In this document: in pieces, positions 27,602 through 38,141 of the stretch
Layout: each line of letters starts with the position of its first letter
How positions within the stretch are numbered: position 1 is the first letter of the stretch
From: Rhizobium album
GTDB taxonomy: Bacteria > Pseudomonadota > Alphaproteobacteria > Rhizobiales > Rhizobiaceae
Reading direction: 5' to 3'
Assembly: GCF_003122325.1 (NCBI RefSeq)
Contig: NZ_QFBC01000018.1
Location: forward strand, 62,001 to 126,000
Length of the DNA stretch: 64,000 nucleotides
Notes under the pieces: generated by a model
The model's database searches: none
Told to the model about the DNA's origin: nothing
The model's input: the letters and a program-made list of their open reading frames with translations, nothing else
Position numbers and translations under genes: made by a program

Positions 27602-28011
27602 TCGCGGATGAAATCTTCCAGCGTCATGTTGTCGAGGATATCGGCGATGGCATTGCGCACCGTGCTCATCGAGCGGCGGACTTCGCAGGTTTCCGGATCG
27701 GAACAGTCGTCGCACGCCTCATAGGCGGTGCGGCTGGCACAGCGGATCGGCGCCAGCGGCCCGTCAAGGACGCGGATCGCGTGGCCGATGCGGATTTCCG
27801 ATGCCGGTTTCGACAGTGCGTAGCCGCCTCCCGGTCCCTTCTTGGAGCGAAGGATGCCGGCATTGCGGAACTCAAGCAGGATAGTGTCGAGAAATTTCTT
27901 CGGAATGTTGTTGCCGGCGGCGATCTCGCTGCTCAGCGCCGAACTGCCAGGACCAAGCCGCGCTAGATGGTTCAGCGCCTTGAGACCGTATTTGCCTTTT
28001 TTCGTCAGCAT
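27574..28011 (-). CDS. Rrf2-family transcriptional regulator
   Basis: Regulator of 145 aa with a winged helix-turn-helix (KKGKYGLKALNHLARLG, IPKKFLDTILLEFRNAGILR, SKKGPGGGYALSKP). Four cysteines at residues 91, 100, 103 and 109 (RCASRTAYEACDDCSDPETC) fit an iron-sulfur cluster site as in IscR/NsrR-type members. It may therefore sense Fe-S status, iron or nitric oxide. It is not the RirA type by its N-terminus. Convergent with, and overlapping, the ArsC-like gene; pncB lies 27 bases upstream on the same strand and the two may be co-transcribed. Confidence 0.88.
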   Translation of the reverse strand: MLTKKGKYGLKALNHLARLGPGSSALSSEIAAGNNIPKKFLDTILLEFRNAGILRSKKGPGGGYALSKPASEIRIGHAIRVLDGPLAPIRCASRTAYEACDDCSDPETCEVRRSMSTVRNAIADILDNMTLEDFIRDQPLAKNSA

Positions 28012-28037
28012 ATTACATCACATCGTCAGCGATCGCC

Positions 28038-29342
28038 CTAAACAAGGACTTTTTGATCGACCCGATCCTCCTGACCGAAAAATTTCAGATATCGCTCGAC
28101 TTCCTTCGGATCGCCGGTCGCCTTTTGCGGATTGTCGGACAGCTTGACGGCCGGCCTGCCATTGGCATCGACCACCTTGCAGACGATCGAGATCGGCTTC
28201 AGGCCCTCGATGGTCTTCGGGGCGCAGCCGGCGAAATCGTTGGTGAGGTTCGTTCCCCAGCCGAAGCTCATGCGCACCCGGCCCTCGAAATGCCGGTAGG
28301 TATCGACGATGGCGTCGACATCCAGCCCGTCGGAGAAGATCAGCAGTTTCTGGCGCGGATCGCGACCCATCTTTTCCCACCAGGCGATGATCTTCTCGCC
28401 GCCTTCGATCGGCGGGGCGCTGTCGGGGCGGAAGCCGGTCCAGTCGGCCACCCATTCCGGCGCATCGCGCAGGAAAGCGGCCGTGCCGAAAGCATCGGGC
28501 AGTACGATCAGCAGGTTGCCGCCGTAAAGCTTGTTCCAGTCGCGCAGGATCTTGTAGGGGGCGGCCGCCAGTGCCTCGTCGGTTTCGGCGAGAGCCGCGG
28601 CGACCATCGGCAGTTCGTGGGCATTGGTGCCGACGGCTTCGAGATCGGAATCCATGGCCAGAAGCACGTTGCTGGTACCGGTGAACCGCGAACCGATGCC
28701 TTCCTTCAAGGCATCGACGCACCAGCGCTGCCACAGGAAGCTGTGACGGCGGCGGGTGCCGAAATCGGAGATGCGCAGCCCAGGCAACAGCCGCAACCGC
28801 TCGACCTTCGACCACATCTTCGCCTTGGCGCGGGCATAAAGCACGTCGAGGGTGAAGAGCCCGAGCGCCTTCATTGCGGCGCGCGAGCGCAACTCGTTGA
28901 TGATGGCGAGCGCCGGGATCTCCCACATGGTGGTTTCGACCCAGTTGCCGTGGAAATTGAGGATATATTGCCCGTCGCTCTTGGAGAGTTCGTATTCGGG
29001 CAGCTGGAAATTGGAGAGCCAGGAGATGAACTCCGGCTCGAAGATCTGCGCCTTGCCATAAAACGTGTTGCCTGATAGCCAGATCATCTCCTTCTTGGAG
29101 AGCCGCAGCGTCCGCGCATGGTCCAGCTGCTCGCGCAGTTCCTGCTCATCGATCTCGTCGGCAAGGCGCACGGTCTTGGTGCGGTTGATCAATGAGAAAG
29201 TAGCGCGGACGTCGGGATAGAGCTTCCAGATCATCTGCAGCATCAGAAGCTTGTAAAAATCGGTATCGATCAGGCTGCGGATGATCGGATCGAGCTTCCA
29301 GGTGTGATTGTAGACGCGTGTAGCAATGTCTGTCTTCGTCAT
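28038..29342 (-). CDS. pncB: Nicotinate phosphoribosyltransferase
   Basis: NAD salvage enzyme of 434 aa that makes nicotinate mononucleotide from nicotinate, PRPP and ATP. Family blocks: [20 protein letters not shown] near the start, [40 protein letters not shown] (with the phospho-His region [12 protein letters not shown]) and [32 protein letters not shown] is the phosphate-binding loop. The length matches the bacterial PncB type. It is followed by the Rrf2 gene on the same strand. Housekeeping-type gene. Confidence 0.95.
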   Translation of the reverse strand: MTKTDIATRVYNHTWKLDPIIRSLIDTDFYKLLMLQMIWKLYPDVRATFSLINRTKTVRLADEIDEQELREQLDHARTLRLSKKEMIWLSGNTFYGKAQIFEPEFISWLSNFQLPEYELSKSDGQYILNFHGNWVETTMWEIPALAIINELRSRAAMKALGLFTLDVLYARAKAKMWSKVERLRLLPGLRISDFGTRRRHSFLWQRWCVDALKEGIGSRFTGTSNVLLAMDSDLEAVGTNAHELPMVAAALAETDEALAAAPYKILRDWNKLYGGNLLIVLPDAFGTAAFLRDAPEWVADWTGFRPDSAPPIEGGEKIIAWWEKMGRDPRQKLLIFSDGLDVDAIVDTYRHFEGRVRMSFGWGTNLTNDFAGCAPKTIEGLKPISIVCKVVDANGRPAVKLSDNPQKATGDPKEVERYLKFFGQEDRVDQKVLV

Positions 29343-29547
29343 GGAAATCCGCCTTCACCGCATGCGGCCAACCGTTTTGCTGCCCGTGAGTCGCGAAGAC
29401 GACGCGCAAGCGAATGAATGACCGATGTTATCAAAAAAACCGGCCACGAAGTCCAGAGCGGTTGCACAGTTTTCGGGCGCCCCGGCGAAAATGTCGCCTT
29501 GAAGCTGCTGAAATTGAACCTGCCGACAGGCGGCGTGGACCGTTTGC

Positions 29548-30507
29548 CTAGTAACCGACGGTCCGATCGACGAGATTGCCCAGGGAGCCGTCCTGCTCGA
29601 ACTGCCGGATCTGGCTTTCGACGTAGCGGAACAATGCCCGTTCGTCCGATGCCGCTGCGGCATGCGGGGTCAGAACGACGTTGTCCATGGCCCAGATCGG
29701 GCTTTCCGGGCTCAAGGGCTCCTGTTCGAAGACGTCGAGCGATGCGGCACCAAGCACCCCGGCGTTCAATGCGGCGATCAGGTCGGTTTCCACCTGGCTG
29801 CGGCCGCGCCCGGCATTGATGAAGACGGGTTTGCCGAGCGCGCCGCCCTGCCGCAGACCGGCAAACAGCCGCGCGTTGAAGATGCCCGTGGTATCGGGCG
29901 TCAGCGGCAGCAGACCGACGAGGAAATCCGTCCTGCCGAGGAAGGTTTCGAGGCCGGCGGTATCGTAGGTTTCCACGCCGTCGATGATCTTTTTCGTGCG
30001 GGACCAGCCGATAACGTTGAACCCCATGACCCGCAGCTTTTCCACCGCATCGCGGCCGAGGATGCCGAGGCCCATGACGCCGACGGTGATGTCTTCGGCG
30101 GCCGGCTGGGAGAGTTCGTGCCAGAGCCGGTCACGCTGCTGCCGGGCGTAGGCCGATACCTGCCGGAGATGCGTCAGGCACTGCAGCACGATCCATTCGC
30201 TCATGCGCGTCGTCAACGACGGATCGACGAAACGCACGACCGGGACCTCCGGCAGGGCAGCCATCGACAGGATCTTGTCGACCCCGGCGCCGCCGGAGAA
30301 GATCACCTTGAGATCGCGTGCCCGGCTGAAAAGGTCCGGATCGGGGTTCCAGACGATGGCATAATCGATGCCTGCGAGATCGCGGCCGGCGGTGGCGGGA
30401 TCGGCGACGTTGATCACCTCCCGGTCGGCAAAGGCGGTGCTCAGCGCCTTTGCGACGACGGCGGGATCGAACTTGAGATCGACGATGACGGGGCTCTTGC
30501 GGGACAT
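29548..30507 (-). CDS. Glyoxylate/hydroxypyruvate reductase A-like D-2-hydroxyacid dehydrogenase
   Basis: NAD(P)H-dependent 2-hydroxyacid dehydrogenase of 319 aa, GhrA type. The cofactor-binding domain shows ITVGVMGLGILGRDAVEKLR and VIGWSRTKK. Catalytic Arg sits in VFINAGRGRSQVETDLIAAL, Glu in LDVFEQEPLSPESPIWAMDN and His in VVLTPHAAAASDERALFRYV. The gene lies 17 bases after the yejF stop on the same strand, so it may be read from the yej operon. It probably reduces glyoxylate or hydroxypyruvate. The paralogue choice is not certain. Confidence 0.9.
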   Translation of the reverse strand: MSRKSPVIVDLKFDPAVVAKALSTAFADREVINVADPATAGRDLAGIDYAIVWNPDPDLFSRARDLKVIFSGGAGVDKILSMAALPEVPVVRFVDPSLTTRMSEWIVLQCLTHLRQVSAYARQQRDRLWHELSQPAAEDITVGVMGLGILGRDAVEKLRVMGFNVIGWSRTKKIIDGVETYDTAGLETFLGRTDFLVGLLPLTPDTTGIFNARLFAGLRQGGALGKPVFINAGRGRSQVETDLIAALNAGVLGAASLDVFEQEPLSPESPIWAMDNVVLTPHAAAASDERALFRYVESQIRQFEQDGSLGNLVDRTVGY

Positions 30508-30524
30508 GGTGGGGCTTTCGATGC

Positions 30525-32153
30525 TTATTGCTTGATGCCGCCGATGGAAACGGCTTCGAGGTTGAAGGCGGCGGCCATGAGGGCGCGGGTATAATCTTCC
30601 TTCGGCGCCGAGAAGATCTCGCTGGAGGCGCCCTGCTCCACCACCTTGCCGAACCGCATGACGATGACGTCGTTGGCGAGCGCCTTCACCACCCGGAGGT
30701 CGTGGCTGATGAACAGGTAGGCGAGGTCGTGGCGCTGCTGCAGGTCGCGCAGGAGATCGACGACCTGCGCCTGCACACTCATGTCGAGCGCCGAGGTCGG
30801 CTCGTCGAGCATGACGAAGCGCGGCTTGAGCACCATGGCCCGGGCAATGGCGATGCGCTGCCGCTGGCCGCCGGAAAATTCGTGCGGATACCGCCAGCGG
30901 GTCGCGGTGTCGAGGTTGACCTCTTCCAGCGCCCAGCAGACGCGCCGGTCGCGTTCCTCCGACGACAGCGAGCGCTCATGCACCTTCAGGCCCTCGGCGA
31001 TGATATCGGCCACCGACATGCGCGGCGACAGCGAGCCGAAGGGGTCCTGGAAGACGATCTGCATCTGGTTGCGCAGCGGCCGCATCTCCTTGAACGAGAA
31101 ACGGTCGATGCCCTGGCCGACAAAAGCGATGCGGCCCTGCGAGGCGATCAGGCGGGTCAGCGCCAGCCCGAGCGTCGTTTTGCCGGAACCGGACTCGCCG
31201 ACGACGCCGAGCGTCTGGCCGGCGCGCAGCGTCAGGTCGATGCCGTCCACCGCCTTGACGTGGTCGACCACCTTGCGCAGGAAGCCGGCCTTGATCGGAA
31301 ACCACACCTTGATGTCGTCGCCTTCGATGACCACCGGCTTCGACGGGTCGGACGGTGGCGGTTCGCCGCGCGGCTCGGAGCCGAGCAGATGGCGGGTATA
31401 GGCGTGCTGCGGATTGGTGAAGATCTCCTCCACCGGTCCGCTTTCGACGATCCGCCCCTGGGTCATGACGCAGACCCGGTCGGCGAACTTGCGCACGATG
31501 CCGAGGTCGTGGGTGATGAACAGCATCGACATGCCGTGATCGTTCTTCAGATCGCGCAGCAGTTCGAGCACCTGCGCCTGGACGGTGACGTCGAGCGCCG
31601 TCGTCGGCTCGTCGGCGATCAAGAGTTCCGGCCGGTTGGCGAGCGCCATGGCGATCATCACGCGTTGCCGCTGGCCGCCGGACAATTCGTGGGGATAGGC
31701 GCTCAAGCGCTTTTCCGGCTCGCGGATGCCCACCTGTTTCAGCAGTTCCAGCGTCCGGGCGCGCCGCGCCGACCAGCTGAGATCGGCATGCAGCTCGAGA
31801 ATCTCGCTGATCTGCTTTTCGATCGTGTGCAGCGGATTGAGCGAGGTCATCGGCTCCTGGAAGATCATCGTGATGTCGTTGCCACGCACCGCGCGCAGCT
31901 TGGCATCCGATGCGGACAGCAGGTCCTGGCCCTTGAACAGGATCTGGCCGGACGGGTGACTCGCAGCCGGATACGGCAACAGCCGCAGGATCGAATTCGC
32001 CGACACCGATTTTCCCGAGCCGGATTCGCCGACCAGCGCCACCACTTCGCCACGCCCGATATCGAAGGAGACCCGGTCGACGGCCGTGCTGATCTTGCCG
32101 CCCTGGTGAAAGGCAACCGAAAGATCGCGGACGGAGAGAAGGGGTTCGGTCAT
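30525..32153 (-). CDS. yejF: Peptide ABC importer, double ATPase (YejF-like)
   Basis: ATPase of 542 aa with two nucleotide-binding halves, the typical YejF layout. Half 1: [55 protein letters not shown]. Half 2: [58 protein letters not shown]. Each half carries the oligopeptide-binding C-terminal extension ([16 protein letters not shown] and [13 protein letters not shown]). The gene is 7 bases after yejE. YejABEF imports peptide-like compounds such as microcin C in E. coli. In rhizobia it has been linked to tolerance of host NCR peptides. Confidence 0.94.
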   Translation of the reverse strand: MTEPLLSVRDLSVAFHQGGKISTAVDRVSFDIGRGEVVALVGESGSGKSVSANSILRLLPYPAASHPSGQILFKGQDLLSASDAKLRAVRGNDITMIFQEPMTSLNPLHTIEKQISEILELHADLSWSARRARTLELLKQVGIREPEKRLSAYPHELSGGQRQRVMIAMALANRPELLIADEPTTALDVTVQAQVLELLRDLKNDHGMSMLFITHDLGIVRKFADRVCVMTQGRIVESGPVEEIFTNPQHAYTRHLLGSEPRGEPPPSDPSKPVVIEGDDIKVWFPIKAGFLRKVVDHVKAVDGIDLTLRAGQTLGVVGESGSGKTTLGLALTRLIASQGRIAFVGQGIDRFSFKEMRPLRNQMQIVFQDPFGSLSPRMSVADIIAEGLKVHERSLSSEERDRRVCWALEEVNLDTATRWRYPHEFSGGQRQRIAIARAMVLKPRFVMLDEPTSALDMSVQAQVVDLLRDLQQRHDLAYLFISHDLRVVKALANDVIVMRFGKVVEQGASSEIFSAPKEDYTRALMAAAFNLEAVSIGGIKQ

Positions 32154-32160
32154 GCGGTTC

Positions 32161-33312
32161 TCATCGGAATGTCTTTCGCGGATCGAAGGCGTCGCGCACC
32201 GCTTCGCCGACGAAGATCAGCAGCGACAGCATGATCGACATGGTGAAGAAGGCGGTGAGGCCGAGCCAGGGCGCCTGCAGGTTCTGCTTGCCCTGGGCGA
32301 TCATCTCGCCGAGCGATGCCGAGCCCGGCGGCATGCCGAAGCCGAGGAAGTCGAGCGAGGTCAGCGTCGTGATCGAGCCGGAGAGGATGAAGGGCAGGAA
32401 GGTGAGCGTCGCCACCATGGCGTTCGGCAAGAGGTGGCGGAACATGATCGTCCAGTTGCCGACGCCGAGTGCCCGGGCGGCACGCACATATTCGAAATTG
32501 CGCGCCCGCAGGAATTCGGCGCGCACGATGCCGACGAAGCTGACCCAGGAAAACAAAAGCATGACGCCGAGCAGGATGAAGAAACCCGGCGGCAGCACGG
32601 CGGCGATGATCAGCAGGATGTAGAGCACCGGCAGCGACGACCAGATCTCGATGAAACGCTGCATCAGCAGGTCGGTCCAGCCGCCGAAATATCCCTGTAT
32701 CGCGCCTGCCGTGACACCGACGATGGCCGAGGCGATGGTGAGCGCCAGGCCGAACAGCACGGAGACGCGGAAGCCGTAGATCATCCGGGCAGTGACGTCG
32801 CGAGCCTGATCGTCGGTGCCGAGCCAGTTGAGGTTGCCGAGCGTGCAATTGGGGTCGTCAGCGCCGAGCGGATAACCGGAGCAGCGCTCCTCCTTGCTCA
32901 TCAGCCAGAAGGGTGCGGTCGGCGCCGAGTGCGGGATGTTGGAATTGGCCGTCTGGTAGGAGTAGCGGATCGGCGGCCAGATCAGCCAGCCATTCGCCTT
33001 GATCTCGTCCTCGATGAACGGCGAGCGATAATCGGTTTCGGCCAGGAAGCCGCCGAACTTTTCTTCCGGATAGGTGACGAGCACCGGCAAGAGGATTTCG
33101 CCCTTGTAGGAGGCGATCAGCGGCTTGTCGTTGGCGATCAGTTCGGCGCAAAGGCTGAGGATGAAAAGCACCATGAACAGCCAGAAGGACCAGTAGCCGC
33201 GTTTGTTGGCCTTGAAATTCTCCCAGCGCCGCAGATTGGTGGGCGATAGCAGCCCCTTTCTCGGCGGAGCCTCGACCTGGCGTTCTGCGGTGGCAACTGT
33301 TGAGCCTGCCAT
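32161..33312 (-). CDS. yejE: Peptide ABC importer permease (YejE-like)
   Basis: Permease of 383 aa of the DppC class. A cytoplasmic start (LLSPTNLRRWENFKANKRGY) precedes the first membrane segment WSFWLFMVLFILSLCAELIA. A long periplasmic insert follows (about 60-165), with FLAETDYRSPFIEDEIKANG and LNWLGTDDQARDVTARMIYG, a YejE hallmark. The BPD transporter domain carries VRAARALGVGNWTIMFRHLL, the coupling loop. The ATG at 33312 shares its A with the yejB stop (TGATG), so it is translated by coupling. Confidence 0.94.
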   Translation of the reverse strand: MAGSTVATAERQVEAPPRKGLLSPTNLRRWENFKANKRGYWSFWLFMVLFILSLCAELIANDKPLIASYKGEILLPVLVTYPEEKFGGFLAETDYRSPFIEDEIKANGWLIWPPIRYSYQTANSNIPHSAPTAPFWLMSKEERCSGYPLGADDPNCTLGNLNWLGTDDQARDVTARMIYGFRVSVLFGLALTIASAIVGVTAGAIQGYFGGWTDLLMQRFIEIWSSLPVLYILLIIAAVLPPGFFILLGVMLLFSWVSFVGIVRAEFLRARNFEYVRAARALGVGNWTIMFRHLLPNAMVATLTFLPFILSGSITTLTSLDFLGFGMPPGSASLGEMIAQGKQNLQAPWLGLTAFFTMSIMLSLLIFVGEAVRDAFDPRKTFR

Positions 33313-34406
33313 CACACGTCCCTCCGCTCGAAGTCGATGCGCGGGTCGATCAGCGTGTAGATGAGGTCGGACACCAGGCCGACCAGCAGGCCCATCAGCG
33401 AAAAGATGTAGAGCGTGGCGAAAACGATCGGATAGTCGCGGTTGACCACGGCGAGATAGCCGAGACGGCCCAGGCCATCGAGCGAAAAGATGTTTTCGAT
33501 CAGCAGCGATCCGGTGAAAAAGGCCGAGATGAAAGCGCCGGGGAAACCGGCGATGACGATCAGCATGGCGTTGCGGAAGACATGGCCGTACAGCACCTGC
33601 CGCTCGTTCAGGCCCTTGGCGCGGGCGGTGGTGACATATTGCTTCTTGATCTCGTCGATGAAGGAGTTCTTGGTGAGCAATGTCGTCGTCGCGAAGGCGG
33701 CGAGCGACAGCGAGATCAGCGGCAGCACCAGGTGCCAGATGTAATCGAGGATCTTCTGCCACCAGGAAAGATCGGCGAAATTGTCGGATTTCAGGCCGCG
33801 CAGCGGAAACCAGTCGAAGAACGAGCCGCCGGCAAACAGCACGATCAGCAGGATGCCGAACAGGAAGCTCGGCACGGCATAACCGATGATGATCACCCCC
33901 GAGGTCCAGATGTCGAAGGTGGAGCCGTCCTTGACCGCCTTCTTGATGCCGAGCGGGATAGAGATCATGTAGGAAAAGATCAGGATCCAGACGCCGAGCG
34001 AGATCGAGACCGGCATCTTCTCGATGATCAGGTCGATGACCGAGGTATTGCGGAAGAAGCTTTCGCCGAAATCGAAGCGGATGTAATTCCACATCATCTC
34101 GAGGAAGCGCGTCAGCGGCGGCTTGTCGAAGCCGAACTGTTTTTCCAGCTTGGCGACGAGATCGGGATCGAGCCCCTGGGCGCCGCGATAGCTGCTGCCG
34201 CTTTCGTTGGAAATGCCCTGCTGGCTGACGAGGTCGCCACCGCCCGAGAGGCGGTCCGCGGCGCTGTCGCCCTGCCCCGTCAGGTCGGCGATGACGCGTT
34301 CGACCGGTCCGCCCGGGGCAAACTGGATGACGGCAAAGGAGATGGCCATGATGCCGACGATCGTCGGGATCATCAGCAGCAGGCGGCGCAGGATATAGGC
34401 ACCCAT
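33312..34406 (-). CDS. yejB: Peptide ABC importer permease (YejB-like)
   Basis: Permease of 364 aa of the DppB class. The first membrane helix is YILRRLLLMIPTIVGIMAIS, followed by the family motif FAVIQFAPGGPVERVIADL. The coupling region TTARAKGLNERQVLYGHVFR and the last helix (LVGLVSDLIYTLIDPRIDFE) are typical. A long loop (about 45-100) distinguishes it from DppB and matches YejB. It lies between yejA (152 bases upstream) and yejE (overlap). Confidence 0.94.
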   Translation of the reverse strand: MGAYILRRLLLMIPTIVGIMAISFAVIQFAPGGPVERVIADLTGQGDSAADRLSGGGDLVSQQGISNESGSSYRGAQGLDPDLVAKLEKQFGFDKPPLTRFLEMMWNYIRFDFGESFFRNTSVIDLIIEKMPVSISLGVWILIFSYMISIPLGIKKAVKDGSTFDIWTSGVIIIGYAVPSFLFGILLIVLFAGGSFFDWFPLRGLKSDNFADLSWWQKILDYIWHLVLPLISLSLAAFATTTLLTKNSFIDEIKKQYVTTARAKGLNERQVLYGHVFRNAMLIVIAGFPGAFISAFFTGSLLIENIFSLDGLGRLGYLAVVNRDYPIVFATLYIFSLMGLLVGLVSDLIYTLIDPRIDFERRDV

Positions 34407-34558
34407 CAGGACGGGGCTCCGGGAAGTTTCAAGTCGTGGTTCCTCACTTGCGCCGGTCTGGCTTCAACCGATGAAGAGTGCTCGCGGCGGCGGGCGATTC
34501 GTTTCATGCCATTTGGTAGCCACTCGCCGGCCGAACGCAAGAACTTCACGGTTTCGCT

Positions 34559-36397
34559 TTACTTCGCCGCCTCGACAGACCACCAGGCCGCGGGGAAACC
34601 CAGCCCGTATTCGGGAAATTGCCCGTGGGTAATCCGGTTCCAATAGGCGATCCGCACGTTGTTCGAATAAAACAGCGGCACGACGAAATGGTGGGCCAGC
34701 AGCACGCGGTCCATCGCCTTGATCGCCGCCACCTGCTCGTCGCGGTTCGGCGCGAAGATGATCATCTTGATCAGCGCGTCGACGGCGGGATCGGCGATGC
34801 CGGCGTAGTTGCGCGACCCCGGCCGGCTGGCGGCATCCGACCCCCAATAATCGGCCTGTTCGTTGCCCGGATTGAGCGTTTCCGCCCAGACGACATAGAT
34901 CATGTCGTAATCGAAGGAGCGGACGCGGTTGGTATATTGCGATGCATCGACGGTGCGCAGCCGCGCATCGATGCCGATCCTCTTGAGGCTGTTGGCAAAC
35001 GGCAGGACGGTGCGCTCGAAGGAGGGGCTGGACAGCAGGATCTCGATCGCCATCGGTTTTCCGGACGCGGCATTGACCATCTGGTTGCCCTTCAGCACCC
35101 AGCCCGCCTCCTTCAGCAGGCCGACCGCCTTGCGCAAGTTTTCGCGCGTCTTCTGCGGATCGCCGCCGACCGGGTTGGTGTAGGGCGTGGTGAAGACCTC
35201 CGCCGGCACCTTGTCCTTCATACCCTCCAGGATTTCCAGCTCGCGGCCTTGCGGCAGGCCCGAGGAAGCAAGCTCCGTGCCCCAGAAATAGCTGTCGATG
35301 CGCTTGAAGGCGTTGTAGGCGAGCGTGCGGTTCAGGTCCTCGAAGTCGAAGGCGTAGTTCAAGGCCTGGCGGACACGCGGATCCTTGAACTGCTCGCGCC
35401 GGAGATTTGGCACCAGCGCCTGCATGATGCCGGTGGCGCGCAACGGATTTTCGACTTCCTCGCGCGTGACGCGGCCGTCCTTCACCGCCGGGAAATCGTA
35501 GCCCGTCGCCCAGCGGCTGGCGCTGGATTCGCGGCGGAAATCGACGTTGCCGGCCCGGAACGCCTCCAGTTCGACGTCGAAATCGGCGTAGAAGGTATAA
35601 TCGATGGTGCGGAAATTGTGCTGGCCGACATTGACGTTCAAATCTTTCGCCCAGTAGTCGTCACGCAATTCGTAGCGGATGCTCGACCCCGGGGAAAAGG
35701 AAGCAAGGCGATAGGGTCCGGACCCCATCACCGGCTCCAGCGTCGTGCGGCTGATGTCGCGCTGGTTGCCCTTGTCGTCCTTGCCTTCCCACCAATGCTT
35801 GGGAACGACGGGAAACTGACCGAGGATGCTGGGCAGTTCCTTGTTGTTCTTTTCGTCGAAGCGGAAGGTGACCTCGCGTTCGCCGGTCTTTTCCGCCGAA
35901 ACGACATGGTTGTAATACAGGAACATGCGCGGATCGTGCTTCTTGGCCATGTCGAAGCTGAAGATCACGTCTTCCGGCGTCACCGGCTGGCCATCGGCCC
36001 ATTTCGCTTCCGGCCGCAGGCGAAAACTCGCAAAGGAAATATCGTCGGGATAAGCGACGGCCTCCGCCAGCAGGCCGTAGGAGGTAATGACCTCATCTTC
36101 CGTGGATGTCATCAGCGTGTCGAAAATCAGGGACAGGCTGGCGGGCTGTTCGCCCTTGGCAAGCACCGGGTTGAAGCTGTCGAAAGTGCCATTTTCGGAG
36201 AGCTTGAGCGTGCCGCCCTTCGGCGCCGCAGTGTTGACGTAACCGAAATGGGCGAAGTCCTGCGGCAGTTTCGGCTCGCCTATGCTGGAAAGGGCGTGGC
36301 GCCAGACGAGGTCTTGTGCCGTGGCGGCGAAGGGTTGAAGCAGGAAACCGCATGCGAGAGAAACGAACAGGCCGGTTTTCCATTGCGACAACGCCAT
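34559..36397 (-). CDS. yejA: Peptide ABC importer periplasmic binding protein (YejA-like)
   Basis: Family 5 binding protein of 612 aa. Signal peptide MALSQWKTGLFVSLACGFLL with cleavage at ATA-Q. Family blocks: FDSFNPVLAKGEQPASLSLI, RLRPEAKWADGQPVTPEDVI, VVPKHWWEGKD and MGSGPYRLASF (the G-T/S-G-P-Y motif). Later come FKDPRVRQALNYAFDFEDLN and RPGSRNYAGIADPAVDALI. YejA-type proteins capture peptides such as microcin C, with larger ligand space than OppA. First gene of the yejABEF operon. The symbol rests on the whole-operon match. Confidence 0.92.
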   Translation of the reverse strand: MALSQWKTGLFVSLACGFLLQPFAATAQDLVWRHALSSIGEPKLPQDFAHFGYVNTAAPKGGTLKLSENGTFDSFNPVLAKGEQPASLSLIFDTLMTSTEDEVITSYGLLAEAVAYPDDISFASFRLRPEAKWADGQPVTPEDVIFSFDMAKKHDPRMFLYYNHVVSAEKTGEREVTFRFDEKNNKELPSILGQFPVVPKHWWEGKDDKGNQRDISRTTLEPVMGSGPYRLASFSPGSSIRYELRDDYWAKDLNVNVGQHNFRTIDYTFYADFDVELEAFRAGNVDFRRESSASRWATGYDFPAVKDGRVTREEVENPLRATGIMQALVPNLRREQFKDPRVRQALNYAFDFEDLNRTLAYNAFKRIDSYFWGTELASSGLPQGRELEILEGMKDKVPAEVFTTPYTNPVGGDPQKTRENLRKAVGLLKEAGWVLKGNQMVNAASGKPMAIEILLSSPSFERTVLPFANSLKRIGIDARLRTVDASQYTNRVRSFDYDMIYVVWAETLNPGNEQADYWGSDAASRPGSRNYAGIADPAVDALIKMIIFAPNRDEQVAAIKAMDRVLLAHHFVVPLFYSNNVRIAYWNRITHGQFPEYGLGFPAAWWSVEAAK

Positions 36398-36584
36398 AGG
36401 GCAATCCTTCTTCGATTTGATTTGCCGCAGGATAGCGGGAAAAGCGGCGAAATACAGGTTCTTTCACATGAACATTGGGGGTGATCGCAACAACATGCCG
36501 GTAAAAACATGGATTCACCCAAATTGCGTTTCACGCTAGGGTAACGTCAGGCAAATCACTCATCGATCGCGTTCGGAATTCCTC

Positions 36585-37646
36585 ATGGTATCAGGCTTCG
36601 TTCCCTTCCTGCAAAAGACGGCATCCGCCGGCCTTGTGCTTCTCCTTATCCTCGGAACGCTGACGGAAAGCGTTTTTGCCGATGAGGCAAAGCCGGCGAA
36701 AGAGCTGTTCGGCGGGATGACACTGCCGACGAGAGGCAAGGCATCGCCTTATGGCTTTTACGCCAAGGGTTGCATGGCCGGCGGCGTTGCCATTCCGACC
36801 GACGGGCCGACCTGGCAGGCGATGCGCCTGTCGCGCAACAGGCGGTGGGGCAATCCTGCCATGATCGCGCTCATCGAGCGGCTGTCGCGGGATGCCGCGA
36901 AATATGACGGCTGGCCGGGCCTGCTCATCGGCGACATCTCGCAGCCGCGCGGCGGCCCGATGAAAAGCGGCCACGCCTCGCACCAGATCGGCCTCGATGC
37001 CGATATCTGGCTCAACCCGATGCCGTCGCGGACGCTGACGGCGCGCGAACGCGAGGATGTTTCGGCCAAATCGATGCTCAAGAAAAACACGTTCCTGACC
37101 GTCGATCCGACTATCTGGACCCCGGCGCATGCCCGGCTGATCATGCGTGCGGCAAGTTATCCCGAAGTGCAGCGCATCTTCGTCAATCCCGCCATCAAGA
37201 AGAAGCTTTGCGATACATGGACCGGTGACCGTACCAACCTTGGCAAGGTGCGGCCGATCTACGGCCACGACTATCACTTCCATATCCGCATGTATTGCCC
37301 GCCCGGTTCGGCGGACTGCAAGCCCCAGGCGGCGGTGACGAAAGGAGATGGCTGCGACAAGTCCCTCGCCTGGTGGTTTACCGACGAGCCATGGGCCAAG
37401 CCGGGCAAGAAGCCCGATGAGAAGCCGGTAAAACCCCGTTACACCATGCTCTCCGACCTGCCGAAGGCGTGCGCCTTGGTGCTGAATGGTCCGGCGACGC
37501 CGTCGGAAGCCGCCGCGACTTTCGGCACGGGCGTGGCTGCGAGTGCCTTCACGGCGGAAACCGATGCCGTGGCCCTGCCGGCGCAGACAGGCGACGATCT
37601 CCCGGCCGACGTCCCGATTCCGCTCGCCCGGCCCGTCGGGCAATGA
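36585..37646 (+). CDS. mepA: Penicillin-insensitive murein endopeptidase
   Basis: LAS-family metalloendopeptidase of 353 aa that cuts peptide cross-links in peptidoglycan. Signal peptide about 1-32 (cleavage near VFA-D). Zinc ligands: SGHASHQIGLDADIWLNP (His and Asp, about residues 128-145) and the late YGHDYHFHIRMYCP (H-x-H). Conserved SLAWWFTDEPWAKPG follows. Several Cys (CMAGG, KKLCDTW, YCPP, DCKP, GCDKS, ACAL) fit the disulfides of MepA. The C-terminal 60 residues are Ala/Pro-rich and rhizobial in character. Divergent from yejA. Confidence 0.95.
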   Translation: MVSGFVPFLQKTASAGLVLLLILGTLTESVFADEAKPAKELFGGMTLPTRGKASPYGFYAKGCMAGGVAIPTDGPTWQAMRLSRNRRWGNPAMIALIERLSRDAAKYDGWPGLLIGDISQPRGGPMKSGHASHQIGLDADIWLNPMPSRTLTAREREDVSAKSMLKKNTFLTVDPTIWTPAHARLIMRAASYPEVQRIFVNPAIKKKLCDTWTGDRTNLGKVRPIYGHDYHFHIRMYCPPGSADCKPQAAVTKGDGCDKSLAWWFTDEPWAKPGKKPDEKPVKPRYTMLSDLPKACALVLNGPATPSEAAATFGTGVAASAFTAETDAVALPAQTGDDLPADVPIPLARPVGQ

Positions 37647-37730
37647 GTTGCCGGTCGCTGTCTTCTCAAACCCCTTGAACATGCTATAGAGGGCACCAAA
37701 TCGATTTAAAACCGATCGACGGGGGACAGT

Positions 37731-38141
37731 ATGGCGGGCGGCAAGTGCATCGCGCTCATTGCACACGACCAGAAGAAGGATGACATGGCGGAGTTTGCCC
37801 GCCGTCATCAGCAGGTTCTTTCCAATTTCCGTATCGTTGCCACCGGCACCACCGGCGGACGGGTGCTGGAGGCCTGCCCGACGCTGGATGTGTTGCCCTT
37901 GAAGAGCGGTCCGCTGGGCGGCGACCAGCAGATCGGCGCACTGATCGCCACCGGCGAAGTCGACATGCTGATCTTTTTCGTCGACCCCCTGACCGCGATG
38001 CCGCATGATGTCGATGTCAAGGCATTGATGCGGCTGGCGACCGTGTACGATATTCCCATGGCGCTCAACCGGGCGACCGCCGAACGGCTGATCGATTTCA
38101 ATCTTTCCGGAACAGGGGCCGGCCATGTCCAGACCAATTGA
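37731..38141 (+). CDS. mgsA: Methylglyoxal synthase
   Basis: Enzyme of 136 aa turning dihydroxyacetone phosphate into methylglyoxal plus phosphate, a bypass of lower glycolysis. The phosphate site is IVATGTTGG, the catalytic Asp65 lies in [11 protein letters not shown] and His92 in [14 protein letters not shown] at 37731. The end overlaps the start of glk by 17 bases, so the two are co-transcribed. The C-terminal end is longer than the conserved core and hosts the glk ribosome site. Confidence 0.95.
   Translation: MAGGKCIALIAHDQKKDDMAEFARRHQQVLSNFRIVATGTTGGRVLEACPTLDVLPLKSGPLGGDQQIGALIATGEVDMLIFFVDPLTAMPHDVDVKALMRLATVYDIPMALNRATAERLIDFNLSGTGAGHVQTN

Noticed and set aside
32161-34092. A 643-residue version of YejE
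   Set aside because: The extra N-terminal part is an out-of-frame reading of yejB. The true start at 33312 overlaps the yejB stop.
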